Source: Neckera pumila (taxonomy: Eukaryota; Streptophyta; Bryopsida; Hypnales; Neckeraceae). Taken from it: a stretch of DNA of 64,000 nucleotides. Shown piece after piece: positions 11,562 to 24,143 of this stretch; position 1 is the stretch's first letter; each line of letters opens with the position of its first letter. The notes beneath the pieces are model-generated. The model saw only the letters and a list, made by a program, of their open reading frames with translations. It made no database searches and was not told where the DNA came from. Where the stretch lies: assembly GCA_963969595.1 (NCBI GenBank), contig OZ018408.1, positions 19,527,823-19,591,822 of the forward strand, given 5' to 3'. The position numbers and the translations under genes are program-made.

Positions 11562-12050
11562 CTAAACTAATACTAGAGTGGGCATGGAAACACCCAAAAG
11601 CGACACATTGCAAGCTTGGATCACACACATGTGATTGGCCAACGCAAGAATCTCCCTCATGACAATGGCAACTTCTTGGAACCCTTCCAATCCACTTTGG
11701 ACCGCCACTTGTCTACTTTGGGTCCACTTGCGCATGGATTTAGGTCCTTTTCTAGATGTCCATAAACAACTTCTGTTACATTTAGGTACTTCTACCTTAT
11801 CCAACATGTAGGGTGCAGTTATTTCCAACCAAAAGGCTGGAACTGATAATTCCAACCAAAGCTTGGAATGTGGATCAGATTTCCAATTGAAGCTTGGAAT
11901 GTATGTTTTTCTCCTTTTCAAGATTGGGACTAATAAGGTCATGATACATGTTCCAAAGTAGTGCGCAAGAAAGCAAGAAGTAGCAAGCAATAAAAAAAAT
12001 AGTTCTTGAATGATTAGAATTGAGTCTAGACATTGGCTACAAGTTTTCAA
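11562..12050 (-). CDS. Unrecognised 162-residue open frame
   Basis: This is one of the longest uninterrupted frames in the window outside recognised pseudogenes. The first 35 residues include a hydrophobic stretch (ILIIQELFFLLLATSCFLAH); the remainder is mixed, with a basic patch SRKGPKSMRKWTQ. I do not recognise a family, I see no splice signals that would extend it convincingly, and a direct sequence echo (AGCTTGGAATGT twice near 11,860 and 11,895) suggests repeat-derived DNA. It may be chance. Confidence 0.2.
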   Translation of the reverse strand: MKTCSQCLDSILIIQELFFLLLATSCFLAHYFGTCIMTLLVPILKRRKTYIPSFNWKSDPHSKLWLELSVPAFWLEITAPYMLDKVEVPKCNRSCLWTSRKGPKSMRKWTQSRQVAVQSGLEGFQEVAIVMREILALANHMCVIQACNVSLLGVSMPTLVLV

Positions 12051-12259
12051 GATCCGAGCACTTTTTGGCTCCTAAAATTCATAATAATTCCAATTTGGGA
12101 AATAAAAGTACAAAAAATTTGCAGTCCTTATATTTCCTATATTTTTGGAAAATAATATCGCTTCAAATTGCTCACAATTTGTTCTAGAATTGCTTACGTG
12201 ATCAGGTATAGGTGGTTCCACTTTAAATCACATTTACTTGACTAACTAGCTACAATACG

Positions 12260-12555
12260 CATTAGATGACATTTGAGGGCATTAGAGGGCCGTTCCAGGC
12301 CCATTTCAAAATCTGGCCGAATTCTGCGAATAGTTGGTACGCGCTGTCAAAAAAAAAAATTTCAATTTTTTTTTTCATTTCCCAAATAATTATCATTTTA
12401 AGCAAAAAAAAATTATTATTTTTTTTTCCGTAACTGAAGTGGCACAATCTCGGCCACATCAAGCCAGTAGTTATCTTGTGTTCCTACAGTCTGTGAACAG
12501 TGCAGGAATGCAGTATAACTCGCAGTTTCTTAGAGGCCTCAAATCTCCCCTAATG
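12260..12555. mobile_element. CATTAG-family MITE, copy 2
   Basis: Ends CATTAGATGACATTTGAGGG and CAAATCTCCCCTAATG. The internal architecture matches the copy at 2.8 kb: GC-rich block, poly(A)/poly(T) core near 12,350-12,430, then the CAGTAGTTATCTTGTG block. Confidence 0.65.
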
Positions 12556-13255
12556 ATTCTGCAAGAGTTTGATTCACTGTCATTTTGTAGAAGTAGAGTA
12601 GGGATGTTTGGTAGGTTGGATTAGAAACAAAGTATTATCATTTCCTTGAATAAAATTTGTTGGAATGGATTTGAAACACAATTATCTTGACATGGTGATT
12701 TTAGAAATTTTTGTGTTCTTTAAATCTACTTGACCTCATTTTTGCAAATCCAATTTTGAATCAAAGTCAATGTTCCAACAATTTATAATATTAGAAAATA
12801 TAAAATACATTAGTCATATCAAAACTAACCATTTGACAGGATAACTTGATAAAGTATCTCCACTAATTAGTATCACTTTCATTCAAGCAATGTTGAGAAA
12901 GAAATATGAGTTTCAATCTATTCCTCATTCAAAAATTGGACGTCAAAGTGCTAAGGGATTAAGGCACAAGCTCCGATTTGCAATATTGCACCCAAAACCA
13001 GTTTTGAAAATATATTGATACATGTGGTTCAAAATTAATGTACAACTTGCATACATGAATGCAAAACAAATTGGTTAGGGGATGCATTTGAACTGCAAGA
13101 CTGTATACCACATTTATACAAGTTCAAAAAAATTTCAACTGCTCTTTGGAAAATTGATGCTTTTTAGTTACCGTTGTATTAAAGGTTGTATCCTATCTTT
13201 ATTCCACCCCAAAGTATGTGGAATTGTGTAAAATGTGGTTATAGGTGCTTCCACC

Positions 13256-14189
13256 TTAACCCCTAAAGGTCAGAGACTATGTTTTCACCAATAAGGCTCC
13301 AAAATTGCCATTTCCAATACAAATACCAAATTATAGAAAAAAAAAAATTTTGGACATATGTAATTGTAGGACCTTGTAATAAGCTTGTTTGAAAATATGT
13401 TGAAGAAATTTCAAAAAAATTCCCTTTGTAGATTGCAAGATATTAGTGTTTGAATTAACACTAAAACCCTTTTTTTAGCCCTATAGAAAACCGAGCAGCT
13501 GCACTTCACAAGGTCGCATTTAAATGAAAAATGTCCAAAATAGTGGTTACTCCTTGGATTTATTCTTCAAAGCAAGTTGGCTACATGCTTGAAGAACTTC
13601 AAATCATTTGAAATTATACAACGTATAGGAAAAAATAGGTTGTAGAAAGAAGTAGAGAATGATTCAAAACACTAAATTGTTAACAATTTAATTATGGAAT
13701 TGAAAAATGCCAATCCCAATGGTTGTAATGTTGTAGTAAACAATCTACACCCAATACCTTTATATTTTGTCAAAAATATTGAAAATTGAGTTAAATAAGG
13801 GATTTCAAAATTTATTTTAGAGTTGGGAATCCATAACTGCTCGCAAACTAGAACACTTTATAATTTTCATCTCATAAATCAAAATGGAATAATTCAAAGC
13901 TTTACATGTATATATAAGTCTAGAAAACTAGTTTCAAATTTTTTATTTTTTTAAAAAGTGATTTTTCAGAATTTTTTTGAGCTGCCCGCCGACCATTGAA
14001 AATGTCATATCATCCAATAACTTTCTAACAATGTTGTCAAAAGTTTTGAAATTTGTTAAGCCTTAAAGCTACTCCTTAGACACACGTTGTGTAAAATTCT
14101 CAAAGAGAAAGAATAAAATTTTTGTTCGTAGTGAGCTGCCCAAAATTGCTATGTTGCCAAAAAACGCCGTTTGGTCCTTCAGGGGTTAA
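13256..14189 (-). mobile_element. TTAA-bounded ~930-bp repeat, subfamily 1, copy 1
   Basis: Starts TTAACCCCTAAAGGTCAGAG and ends TGGTCCTTCAGGGGTTAA; 934 bp. Relative to the copy at 23.1 kb it is inverted. Interior landmarks include CGAGCAGCTGCACTTCACAA and GAGCTGCCCGCCGACC. The closing TTAA is also the opening of the next repeat. Confidence 0.65.
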
Positions 14190-15027
14190 AGAATGGCAAT
14201 CATAGACATGCTCATTCAGTGGCAAAGTTGATGTCAAATTCTAATATTATAATCCTTCTATGAAAAAATAATCCTTGTAATAATCTGCCAAAGCCAATTT
14301 GTGGCTTCTGGATGACAATGTTGTGGTCTCAGTTGTGGTCTACACAGAGATTGGAAGCATTTTTTCATCTACTCTCTTTTTGTTGACCTTCCATGGTGGG
14401 TTCTGAAAAATCTTCAATTGAAATTCTAGTCTTTCCAGTTTTTGTCTTCAAGTGAATGAGAAGTTAGTAAAAAAAATTGATTACAAAATATGCTATTTTA
14501 GTGTATTTTGGAAAGTTGGTTCTCCTTGCTCTAAATCTGAAATTTCTCCACAAAAATGATATTTTTTGAGTTTGGTTCCAACCAACAAAATGAAGGTCAT
14601 CTACTCTAGTTTCTACTCCAATTTGAATTTTATAAAAACTCCTAATATTGAATATTTTATTGCAATTTGAACTTTGGATGTATTTTTAATGTCTATTATT
14701 CTTTAATTGCATAATGATATAAAAATTGAGTTTACATCATGATGTTTGTCACCATAATATACACATATGATGAAAATTTTAGTTTTTTTGAAATATTTTT
14801 CTATTTGATATGATTTTTTCTTCACTTTTTCTTCAAAAATTCTCAAAAAATACAATTTTTCACCAAAAATTTACAAAATTTATGGAATATAGAAGATATA
14901 TAGTTCCATCTCTAAAAAATAAATATAAAATTTTTCATTCATATCTAATTGCAAAATGATAGAAAACTAAGTGATAGGCAGTGAGGCTTGAAATTTGTGG
15001 TCATGGGTTTGTCTTTTAAGGGTTTAA
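14186..15027. repeat. TTAA-bounded repeat, third subfamily, copy A
   Basis: Homologous over roughly 660 bp to the unit that follows (shared phrases CATTTTTTCATC, CCAATTTGAATTTT and TTTCTCCACAAAAATGATAT). It ends TCTTTTAAGGGTTTAA. No coding potential. Confidence 0.5.
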
Positions 15028-15037
15028 TAACCAGCTA

Positions 15038-15785
15038 TTAACCTTGGAGCGCCGCGGACGCCATTCCGTGGCGTGCCAATGACAATACTATTGAGCTTAA
15101 GAAGAATTCAAAAGCATTTTTTCATCCTCCTTTTCCTTGTTGACTTTTCACATTGGATTATGAAGAGTATCCAATTGAGTTTGTACTTTTTCCAATTTTT
15201 GTCTTCATGGAAATGAGAAGCTATTAAAAAAAACGGATCACAAAATATGTTATTTTAGAGTATTTTGGGAGGTTGTTGCACCTTGCTTTAAATCAGAAAT
15301 TTCTCCACAAAAATGATATTTTTTGAATTTGAGTCAAACTAACAAAATGAAAGTCATCTATTCTAGTTTGTACTCCAATTTGAATTTTGAAAAAATTCCT
15401 AATATTGCGTATTTTATTGCAATTTGAACATTGGGTGTATTTTCAATGTCTATTATTTTCTAATTATAGAATGATATAGAAATTGAATTTACACCATGAT
15501 GTTTGTCATTGTGATATACACTTATAGTGAAATTTTCAGATTTTTTGAAATATTTTTCTATTCAAAATGATTTTTCTTCACTTTTTCTTCAAAAATTCTT
15601 AAAAAAATGAATTTTCCACAAAAAAAGCTAAATTTTTTTTGAAGTAAAGAAGACATGTACTTTCATTCATCTCTAAAATGAATATAAAATTTTTCATACA
15701 TATCTAGTAGCAAAATGGTAGCAAATTGAGTGATGGACAACGAGGTTTGAAATCAATGGTCATGGGTCCATCATTTAGGGGTTAA
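15038..15785. repeat. TTAA-bounded repeat, third subfamily, copy B
   Basis: Begins TTAACCTTGGAGCGCCGCGG, a short GC-rich start with its own palindrome, and ends CATTTAGGGGTTAA. It is a tandem partner of copy A, from which it has diverged substantially. Confidence 0.5.
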
Positions 15786-16241
15786 TGTTCTACCACCAAA
15801 ATGCAAACACCCCTTTACTTTGTGTTACAGTTCAGGATTAGCAAGGTCTTTGGGTACACAATAACCCATATGCATTTTCGTCCTTTTTTTAATTGTGCTA
15901 CCTTTCTACACAGGCTAGCATTTTACTTCGTAATTCTTGGAGCTATTGTAGATGAAAGATGCGATAAGAAGAAAGAAAATCAAGATATACTTACTCTTTA
16001 TACTAATAGTTCCAAGGTATTTTTTCCTTCAAAAATTGCTCAAAATTGCTATTTCTAGTGCAAACTTGGAGAAAAACAATTCCATCATATCTAACTACAA
16101 GATATGCAATACACTAGTATAAAAATGTGTGAAAAAATTTAGCCACTTCAATTGTGTAGATATCAAGATAATTGTACTCAAATTGAAGAAAACATAGTTT
16201 TGGATACCGTAGCAAATTAGTTTACAAGACTTAAAATCCTC

Positions 16242-17167
16242 TTAATCCCTAAAGAACTAGCATGCATTTTTGGCTGTACATAAATTTTGGGCAGATACAT
16301 GTGATTAGAGATTTTCATACTTTAGGCTGAAATTTTAATAAATGGTAGGTGCAAGGAATATCTTTCATATTCACTAAAATTTGTGACATTTGGAAATGTG
16401 AGTCAATTGTTATGGCCTAATATGTTATTTTTTTTTGTAACTGGGCAGTCCGGGCAAATAAAAAAAATTCACTTTTTTCAAAAACAAAAATTTGAAAATG
16501 GTTTTCTACAGTTATATATATGTAAAAAGCTTTGGATCATCCCATTTTGATCAATGAGTCAAAAGGTGAAGATTTTGAGTTTGCAGGCAGTTATGGATTC
16601 TCTACTCTAAAATAAACTTTGAAATTCTTTATCTTACTTAAATTTTAATATTTTTGAAAAAACTAAAATTGTACAATGTATATTGTTTATTGCAACATTC
16701 TAACCATTGGGATTGGCATTTTTCAATTCTATAATGAAATTCTTGACAATTTAGTATTTTGAATCATTCTCTACTACTATCTACTTATTATTATTTTCTT
16801 ATATGTTGTACAATTCCAAATGAAGTGGAAACTTTTAGGCATGTAGTCAACTTATTTAGGAAAAAGAATCTAAAGAAGCACCATCATTTTGGATATTTTT
16901 CATCAAAAAGTGAGCTTGTGAAGTGTTGCTGCCCTGTTTTTTGCAGGGCCAAAAAATGGTTTTAGTGAATTTGAATGCTTCTATCTTGCAATCCACGCGG
17001 CAAAAATTTCTGAAATTTTTACCATATGTTCCCAAGTCAGCATACTACAAGATCCTAGGGTTACATTTTTCAAAAAATTTTTTTTTTTCAAAATTGGATA
17101 CTTGTATTAAAATGGCCGTTTTGGAGCGTTTTCAGTGAAAACATAGTCATGGAACTTTAGGGGTTAA
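16242..17167 (+). mobile_element. TTAA-bounded ~930-bp repeat, subfamily 1, copy 2
   Basis: Starts TTAATCCCTAAAGAACTAGC and ends GGAACTTTAGGGGTTAA, 926 bp. It carries TTTTGGGCAG about 50 bp inside the left end and ATCTTGCAATCCACGCGG near the right, the latter shared with subfamily 2. Confidence 0.6.
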
Positions 17168-17334
17168 TTTTAGTACATTTTTTGCATTTAAAATTTTTAG
17201 TCTTAAAGAATTGAATTGAGAATAGAAAAAAGATTTAAAAATAATGAATAACATGATTCTCATTATTTAAGAAATTATAAAGTAGAAGTGGGTATGAGAT
17301 AGAAGAAAAAAACTATATTGTTAACTTCTAAGTG

Positions 17335-18020
17335 CTTAAGTGACCATTTTTTGGTTGCTGCCCGATTTTGGGCAGTATTTTTGGACAAAAAGAAACTTTT
17401 TTCAGTTTTTTCTTTTTCTTTTTTGTGCAAACTAGGTTGAATTGTCTTTCAAATTTTTTATTTAAAGCTAAAATCGCTACGGTCAAATAAAAATTATAGA
17501 GGAAATTGCACAAAGTATTTTGAATTTGCCTAGAGTTAAAAAATTTACTATTTGGAAAAAGTGTTGATGTTCTCATTTTTAGATCTTATTCATTTTTTAC
17601 AAATGAATAGAAACCACAATTTTGAACAATCAAAAGAAAAATTGTATTTTAAAAAATAGAAATTGTATTTTGGGTGAATTTTTGAAGTTATATCTTCAAA
17701 ATTCATTTGAAGAGAATCTAAAAATAATTTTTTGATTTTGACCCTACAAATATTTTCTAATTAGTTCAAACCCTTTGGACTTTTAGAGGTTAATAGCTCT
17801 AAGATGGAATTAAGAAATACTAATCCTAATTGAGAGGTTATTTTAACAATCAAAGTTAGTCCTATAAAATTGGGGAGAAAAAGATGTTTAAAGTAAACTC
17901 AAAGGCAAATCCAACACATTATTTTTTCAAGAACATGCTTTCATTGCCTGTAAATATAATGCTCCATGTTTTTCTCATCACTTAAGGTAAAGATATGGAT
18001 GATTGCAAGAAATTATTGTC
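17335..18020. repeat. Degenerate mosaic of TTAA-family fragments
   Basis: 17,335-17,795 starts with GCTGCCCGATTTTGGGCAG and ends TTTTAGAGGTTAA. 17,795-17,900 resembles an internal subfamily 2 segment (TAATAGCTCTAAGATGGAAT). The pieces are out of canonical order, suggesting nested or rearranged insertions. Confidence 0.35.
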
Positions 18021-18486
18021 CTTTTTTTTCCCTTCACCTCGAACACGTGTTGATTTGCTCATAATTTTGCATCATATGTGAGTTTTATTTTGAAATTTGA
18101 AATGAAGGTACATATGATAGTTGTAGACATTGAGTAATTTTTTTTGGTTTTCTAAATTTAGTTTTATATTCTTAAATAGCTCCCAATTGGATGTCTATTT
18201 AAATATATATCTTTGCCATTTAGGAGAGAAGGGAAGTAGTACTATTTTAGATCCAAAAACAAATTTGAAGGTCAAAACTGAGAGACAAGGACTTCTACTA
18301 AGTCACACACAACCACAAAGAGATTTTCTAAAATTTAAAAAGTATCTACCTTCCACATGTGCTCAAAGTGCTCTACCTTTACAAGAAAAACTTCCTCAAA
18401 AATACAAATGGTTGAATAGGAGCATCTTCAAGTTAGAAAAAATTGACTAATTATAGTTTATTTTTTTTACTTCTTTTACTATTTTC

Positions 18487-19375
18487 TTAACCCCTAAAGG
18501 CCCAAGACATTTTTTGGCTCCAAAACCACTAGAAACTGCCATTTCTACTGTGATCACTAAAGAAACCAAACAAACAAAAATTTAGAATTTAACCGTAGGA
18601 TTTTGTACTTCACTTGTCTTAGATTATGTGGTTAAAATTTCATGAAGTTTGACATGCGGATTGGAAGATATTAGCATTTGAAGTTGGAAAAAGAAGTTTT
18701 TGGAATTGTGGCCTGCAATTTTAGATGACTTTGACGGCCATTTGTAGATTTCTTTTGCAGTACACACCATTGTGTAAAATTTTTGTATGTTGAACATTTG
18801 AGTTGAAAGTCGGGGAAAAAATTTCAAAATGTCAAAACTTAATTTTCATATATAAAAAAATTGTTAAGTAGAAGTAGGTCCAAAACTGAATTAAACCTTA
18901 AATTGTTAATAGCTCCTAGGTGGAATTAAAGCACCATAATTCCAATGGTGGGATTGTTTTGCAAACAAAATTAACCTTTTGCAAAAAAAAGAAAATTGCA
19001 GAAAATTGAAAATTGCATTCAAAAATGAATTCTAAAAGCTGTTTTTTGAAGAAGATGCTAGATTGCCCAAAAAGCAAGATTGTCTATAGCTTTCTCATTT
19101 TCAATCCATATAGAATGTTTCAAAGCTTCAAATGTAGACAAAACATGATCTTTGAAAAAAAAAATACAATTTTTTACATATTTTTTTGTTCTCCCTGGCG
19201 AGTTACTTTTTTGACTTCAGGTGGCATAACTTTTCCTCCCGGGCACCGATTGAAAAAAAATTATTAATTTAAAAAGCTAATGTGATTCCCTATCTTCATA
19301 TTTTAAGAAAAAAATTAACCCAAAATTTCAGGTCACACGAGCCTGCCCGAAATCCCAAATGTCCCCTGAGGGGAC
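18487..19375 (-). mobile_element. TTAA-bounded repeat, subfamily 2, copy 3 (one end lost)
   Basis: Opens TTAACCCCTAAAGGCCCAAG. The other end reaches the characteristic GTCCCCTGAGGGGAC block but then departs from the expected GGGGTTAA terminus, so the right end is truncated or mutated. Orientation is opposite to the copies at 0.5 and 5.2 kb. Confidence 0.6.
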
Positions 19376-20040
19376 TTCCATCTCAAAGTTCAGAACCAAC
19401 AAATTGTTAAGCAATTATCATGTAGTTACTATTATTTCATGGGTGTGTATGTTAATTTGCAAGTTATTGCATCATTACGATGCACATGATTACTGCAAAG
19501 AAATGACACTACTTTGTAATTTATATTAACTATGTAACTTTTATACCTTGATCACAAGCGTGCAAAAAACACAAATTATGCACAAAAATTTACATTCTTT
19601 ATCGTGCATTTTTTGCGCATTGAAGGACACGAAAAATCCATGACAACAATGTCACTGGCGTCATTATTGGAATAATGCTTATTAAATGGTATCAATGTTC
19701 CAGAAATTATTGTCAATGTTCAATTGTTGATTACCATTCTAATTTAAAAAAATTCCTTAACTAAATCTTTGGCATTTTGAATTACATCCATCATTACTGT
19801 AGGCCATCAAATTTAAGCTTGAACTAAATCCATCCGTAGGCTACCAAGAAACTTGATAGCGTAGTGAAAGAATTACTTCATTTTAGCTTGAATTGATTAC
19901 ATGAGTAGGTCAGCAAGAAACTTGGTAATGTACTGATGGAATCTCTTCACTAGTAATTGGTAAGAGTTGAGGATGGAGAGGTCTTCTTTATACTATAATT
20001 CAATCTGTGGAAACTTAAAAGATATGGGATAACTAGAAGA
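19376..20040. other. AT-rich sequence, nothing recognised
   Basis: No frame, repeat end or structured element that I can support. A weak internal echo (TACTTCATTTTAGC with GAAACTTGATAGC / GAAACTTGGTAATG) hints at an old local duplication at 19,850-19,940. Confidence 0.3.
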
Positions 20041-20480
20041 TGAGAGCTTCACTTCTTATAGTCAAGTTATTTTGAAAATATATAAATCTTGTTCAAAGTA
20101 GAAATTTAGACCTTGGTTTGGCATAGTAGAGTACCTTTCTTTTCAAAACTTTTGGACTAGTCAAAGTTGGTAAATGAATCTAGCTTTCATCTCCAAAAAT
20201 CCGTTTGAGATTTTATACCTCCAATTAAACGTTATAAACAAAATTCAAAGGCAATGTTTGAAAATGTCAAAAACATGTCCCTTCCAAGCCGTCTCTAAAC
20301 TTTGTCCATAACTTTTGATTGGAGACTCTAAATCTCAAACGAATTTTTGGAGATGAAAGCTAGATTCATTTCCAACTTTTCTTAGTTTGAATTTTTTTGA
20401 AAAAAGTTATTTGACTATGCCTAAATGAGGTCTAAATTTCTACTTTGAATATAATTCCTACTTTTCAATTGACTTAGTAT
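20041..20480. mobile_element. Foldback element, copy 2
   Basis: The left arm (TTTAGACCTTGGTTTGGCAT, then CATCTCCAAAAATCCGTTTG) is answered on the right by CGAATTTTTGGAGATGAAAG and ATGCCTAAATGAGGTCTAAA. It is the same family as the foldback at 9.9 kb. Confidence 0.55.
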
Positions 20481-21354
20481 TGAAATTGTGAAAAATGAAA
20501 AAATGCAATTTTAATACAATGACTATGCACGGACAGGATGTTGTGTGATTATTGCACTAACTTTATATGTCTTAGAAAAGCACTAATGCTGCACAAAGTT
20601 AGTTGCCCATCACTAAACCACTGAAGTCATACATATTTTGTCATGCATAGTTATCGTGCAACTTTAGCACTTCAAACTCAAATATGAATGACATGCCTCA
20701 GCTACATGGTACTAATGAATGTCATTATTGTGTTGTAAAAATGTCTCTAAATGAATGAATGTAACACAAAAGCAGTGTTCAACAATAATCTTACGATTAC
20801 TATTGACAATTCGTGACAGCTTTAAAGGTTAAAATCAAACATCAAAGTATCTATTTTCTTGGCATTTTCCATTTTTTTTTTGCAAAACTTTTGAGATAAA
20901 TTTTTCTAGACCTAATTTTCATACGCATACTATTTACAATGCTTTACAAATTATCAATATTTTTTTTCATTTAAAAAAAAATATTCCAAAAGCCACAGTA
21001 TACATTGAAATTATGAGTTGAAATAGCCCATTTTGAAACAACAATGATAGTTTTTTCTTGCATAGATCCTTTTGATTGACAATATTTAGAGAAATCTACA
21101 TACACTTTGAGACAATGGAAACATTAACTAGAAGTGTAGTGCTACACTAAAAGCAATACAAATAGCAATAAAATAATAGCTGAAAAGTTCCACTAATAAA
21201 AAAATAGTGCATTGTTTCATTTGTTTGAGACTGCTATATATATAGTCAATTTTAGAAGCACGTCCAATTTAGTTTATTTCTTTGTCCTTGGAATCAATAG
21301 ACTTAGATTTCCCTATACCTTGAGTTGTGTATCCTTCCGCATATAATACTCCAA

Positions 21355-21634
21355 CATTACAAAAAATACGAGGCCTCAACAAGGCCGCTAAGCCTGGACC
21401 CCCAGTGGTGATATTATGGAAAAAAAAAAAAAATTGAAAATTGAAAATGTGATGTGGTCGCATTTCGACCACGTGCTGACAACGCCACATCAGCGCCACA
21501 TCATTTTTTTAATTTTTTTAATTTTTTTTTCAAAATTAAAAAATTAAAAAAATTAAAAATTCCGTAATTGCACCCCGCAGGTTCCAAAAATCAGCACTCG
21601 TAGCCTTGTTGAGGCCTCATGTTTTTTTGTAATG
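21355..21634. mobile_element. CATTA-family MITE, copy 6
   Basis: The left end CATTACAAAAAATACGAGGC and the right end, inverse of CATTACAAAAAAACATGAGG, pair as inverted repeats, followed by CCTCAACAAGGC and GCCTTGTTGAGG. An AATTAAAAAATTAA-rich core lies at 21,420-21,560. It is adjacent to the decayed cysteine-rich ORF. Confidence 0.65.
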
Positions 21635-21639
21635 CTTTC

Positions 21640-22390
21640 ACCCTTTCATTGATATGTGTCATCTCTTCCATAGCCTCCTACGTATTGCTGGATTATTTCT
21701 CCTCTAAAGAAGTCTCTGCACTATTGTTGTCAATGTATTCCTTGTCATTACCTATTGTTTTGGCAGCATTCTCTTTAATTTATCACAAAATATGTTAAAA
21801 AAATACCGCAGCAAAATCGAGTGCATTTTATTGGGCCACAATTTTTTGTAGGCCCACTATGCACGCAATCAATTTTTTTTACAATTTTTGATTTTAATTT
21901 TTTAACTTTAGGACATGTAATATATTGTTGGTATAACTATATACTGATTGTAGGCTTGCACAAAACCATGGCAAGAAAAACCCCACTCAATTTTGAGTGC
22001 CGTTTTTTTTTTTACTATGTTCTGATGTAGTGTCAACATTGTCTTCATCTGAACTTGGTGGGGCATTTCTTTTTCTAGTTGACCACAAGTATTTTGACAA
22101 AGAATTCAAGATCCTCCACCTAGTTTGCCCAAATATATAATCACATTATCATCACAAAAGTCACACTCAAAGATGGCTTCAATAGTTTGCGGAAGATTAT
22201 TACCGCAATGGATACTAGTATTTCATCCTTACTCTCCATTGGAACATTTATTTGTTGGCTGTCTGATTTTGCAAGTGAAGGAGTGCATATCCTCTCCATT
22301 CCCAATGCTAAAGCAATGTCCTTCAAGGCCTTTGAATTTGTGAATTCATATCTACAATTTGGACAAGACACGTTGCAAGTCATAGTCTAA
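21640..22390 (-). pseudogene. Decayed cysteine-rich, lysine-rich reading frame of unknown family
   Basis: The minus strand shows a protein-like series broken by shifts and stops: CNVSCPNCRYEF at about 22,380, then FECDFCDDNVIIYLGKLGGG at about 22,150 in another frame, then a basic Ser/Glu-rich tract (STRKRNAPPSSDEDNVDTTS) at about 22,060, then an acidic helical stretch around ETSLEEK and EAMEEMTHINERV near 21,680 with two internal stops. The paired CxxC motifs suggest a zinc-binding domain, perhaps of a transposase or nuclear factor, but I cannot name the family. It ends beside a MITE. Confidence 0.35.
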
Positions 22391-22629
22391 ACTATAAAGA
22401 TCAAGTTTGTGCTTTGTGAGGTTCAAATAAGCAACATATGAAGAACAAGTAACGCAATACATGCAAGAGATTTGACCACATACAATACTTTTCATTACTA
22501 TAGAATAGAAGCTTACAAGGTTGAGTGAACAAAAGATTTTACAATCCTAAACCAAGACACCCAAAGTGAAATTTGGTAATTGAAAATCAATAAAGCAATC
22601 TTGCAACTAGTACCCACACTTTCCTAAAT

Positions 22630-22782
22630 CATTAGGAAAAATTTCAGCCCTCAAGGCCGCTAGTCTTGCATCCCCGTGGTGCAATTATGGAAAAAAAAAA
22701 AAAAAATTGAAAATTTGAAATGTGACATGGTCGAATTGCTACCACGTTAGATTGAAATTTTTTTTAATATTATTTTTCAAAA

Positions 22783-22850
<68 letters not shown>

Positions 22851-22928
22851 TATTCCTGTAATTGCACCTCGTGGGTGACGAAAATCACGCACTGACAATC
22901 TTGTTGAGGGCTGAAATTTTTTGTAATG
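22630..22928. mobile_element. CATTA-family MITE, copy 7, with a (CA)n microsatellite in its core
   Basis: Left end CATTAGGAAAAATTTCAGCC, right end GGGCTGAAATTTTTTGTAATG. The usual poly(A)/poly(T) core is extended by a CA run at 22,786-22,842. The subterminal GCATCCCCGTGGTGCAATTA pairs with AATTGCACCTCGTGGGTG. Confidence 0.65.
22786..22842. repeat. (CA)n microsatellite
   Basis: About 28 uninterrupted CA units inside the MITE core. Its reverse strand gives a spurious Cys-Val repeat frame, which is not a gene. Confidence 0.95.
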
Positions 22929-23126
22929 ACAACATTGAAGACCCAAGACAATCATAGTTGGCTTCCTTAGAATTCTAATGGCAAAGAAGAAAAGCTTAGA
23001 TGTTTTTCTTCCATCATGTGGATGGAAGAACTTTGTTTAGAAATTGGTGCCTACAACGTGCATGTACATATATCCCAAGTAGGGTATTAATCAAATGCTA
23101 TATGAAGGTGGCTACATGAAGGCGGT

Positions 23127-24143
23127 TTAACCCCTAAAGGACCAAACGGTGTTTTTTGGCAACATAGCAATTTTGGGCAGCTCACTATGAATGGAAAGTT
23201 TATTTTTTTTCTTTGAAAATTTCACACAATGTATGCCCGAGGAGTAGCTTTAAGGCCAAACAATTTTCAAAAGTTTTGACTATATGGTTAAAAAGTTATT
23301 GGATGATATGTCATTTTCAATGGGCAGCGGGCAGCTCAAAAAAATTCAGAAAAATCACTTTTTAAAAAAATAAAAATTTGAAATTGGTTCTTTAGATTTA
23401 TATATACGCGTAAAGCATTGAATTATTCCGTTTTGATTTATGAGCTAAAAATTATGAGGTGTTCTAGTTTGCGGGCAATTATAGATTTCCTATTCTAAAA
23501 TAAACTTAGAAGTAAATAAAGGACTTCTAAGTTTATTTTTCAAAGTAAATAAAGGAGTTCTAAGTAAATAAAGGACTTCTAAGTTTATTTTTTCAAAGTA
23601 AATAAAGGACTTCTAAGTTTATTTACTTTGAAAAAAATTAAGGCGTAGAATGTATATTGTTGGCTGAAATATTACAACCGCTGGGATTGACATTTTTTTA
23701 TTCCATAATTAAATTCTTAACAATTTTGTGTTTTGAATCATTGTCCACTTCTTTCTACAACCTATTTTCTTCCTATATGTTGTACAATTCCAAATGATCT
23801 GAATTTTTTCAAGCATGTAGCCAACTTGCTTTGAAAAGTGAATCCAAGGAGTAACCACCATTTTGGACATTTTTTCATTTAAATTTGACCTTGTGAAATG
23901 CAGCTGTCCGAGTTTCCTAGGGCCAAAAAAGGTTTTTTTCTCAATTCAAATGCTAATATCTTGCAATCTACAAGGTGGAAAATTCTGAAATTTTTTCTAC
24001 ATGTTCTCAAACAAGTTTACTACGAGATCCTATGGTTACATGTGTCCAAAAATGTTTTTTTTCTGAAATTTGATACTTGTACTAGAAATGGTAGTTTTGG
24101 AGTGCTTTTGGTGAAAACATAGTCTCCGACCTTTACGGGTTAA
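23127..24143 (+). mobile_element. TTAA-bounded repeat, subfamily 1, copy 3 (expanded)
   Basis: Opens TTAACCCCTAAAGGACCAAA and closes GACCTTTACGGGTTAA. At 1,017 bp it is about 90 bp longer than its relatives because of a local tandem expansion at 23,500-23,632. Confidence 0.65.
23500..23632. repeat. Tandem repeat built from an imperfect palindrome
   Basis: Repeats of AGTAAATAAAGGACTTCTAA followed by GTTTATTTTTTCAA, three to four units, with AAATAAACTTAGAAG at the start and the inverse at the end, so the array can fold as well as slip. It is specific to this copy of the host element. Confidence 0.75.

Noticed and set aside
22739..22955. Minus-strand frames rich in Cys-Val repeats
   Set aside because: They are translations of the (CA)n microsatellite in a MITE core.
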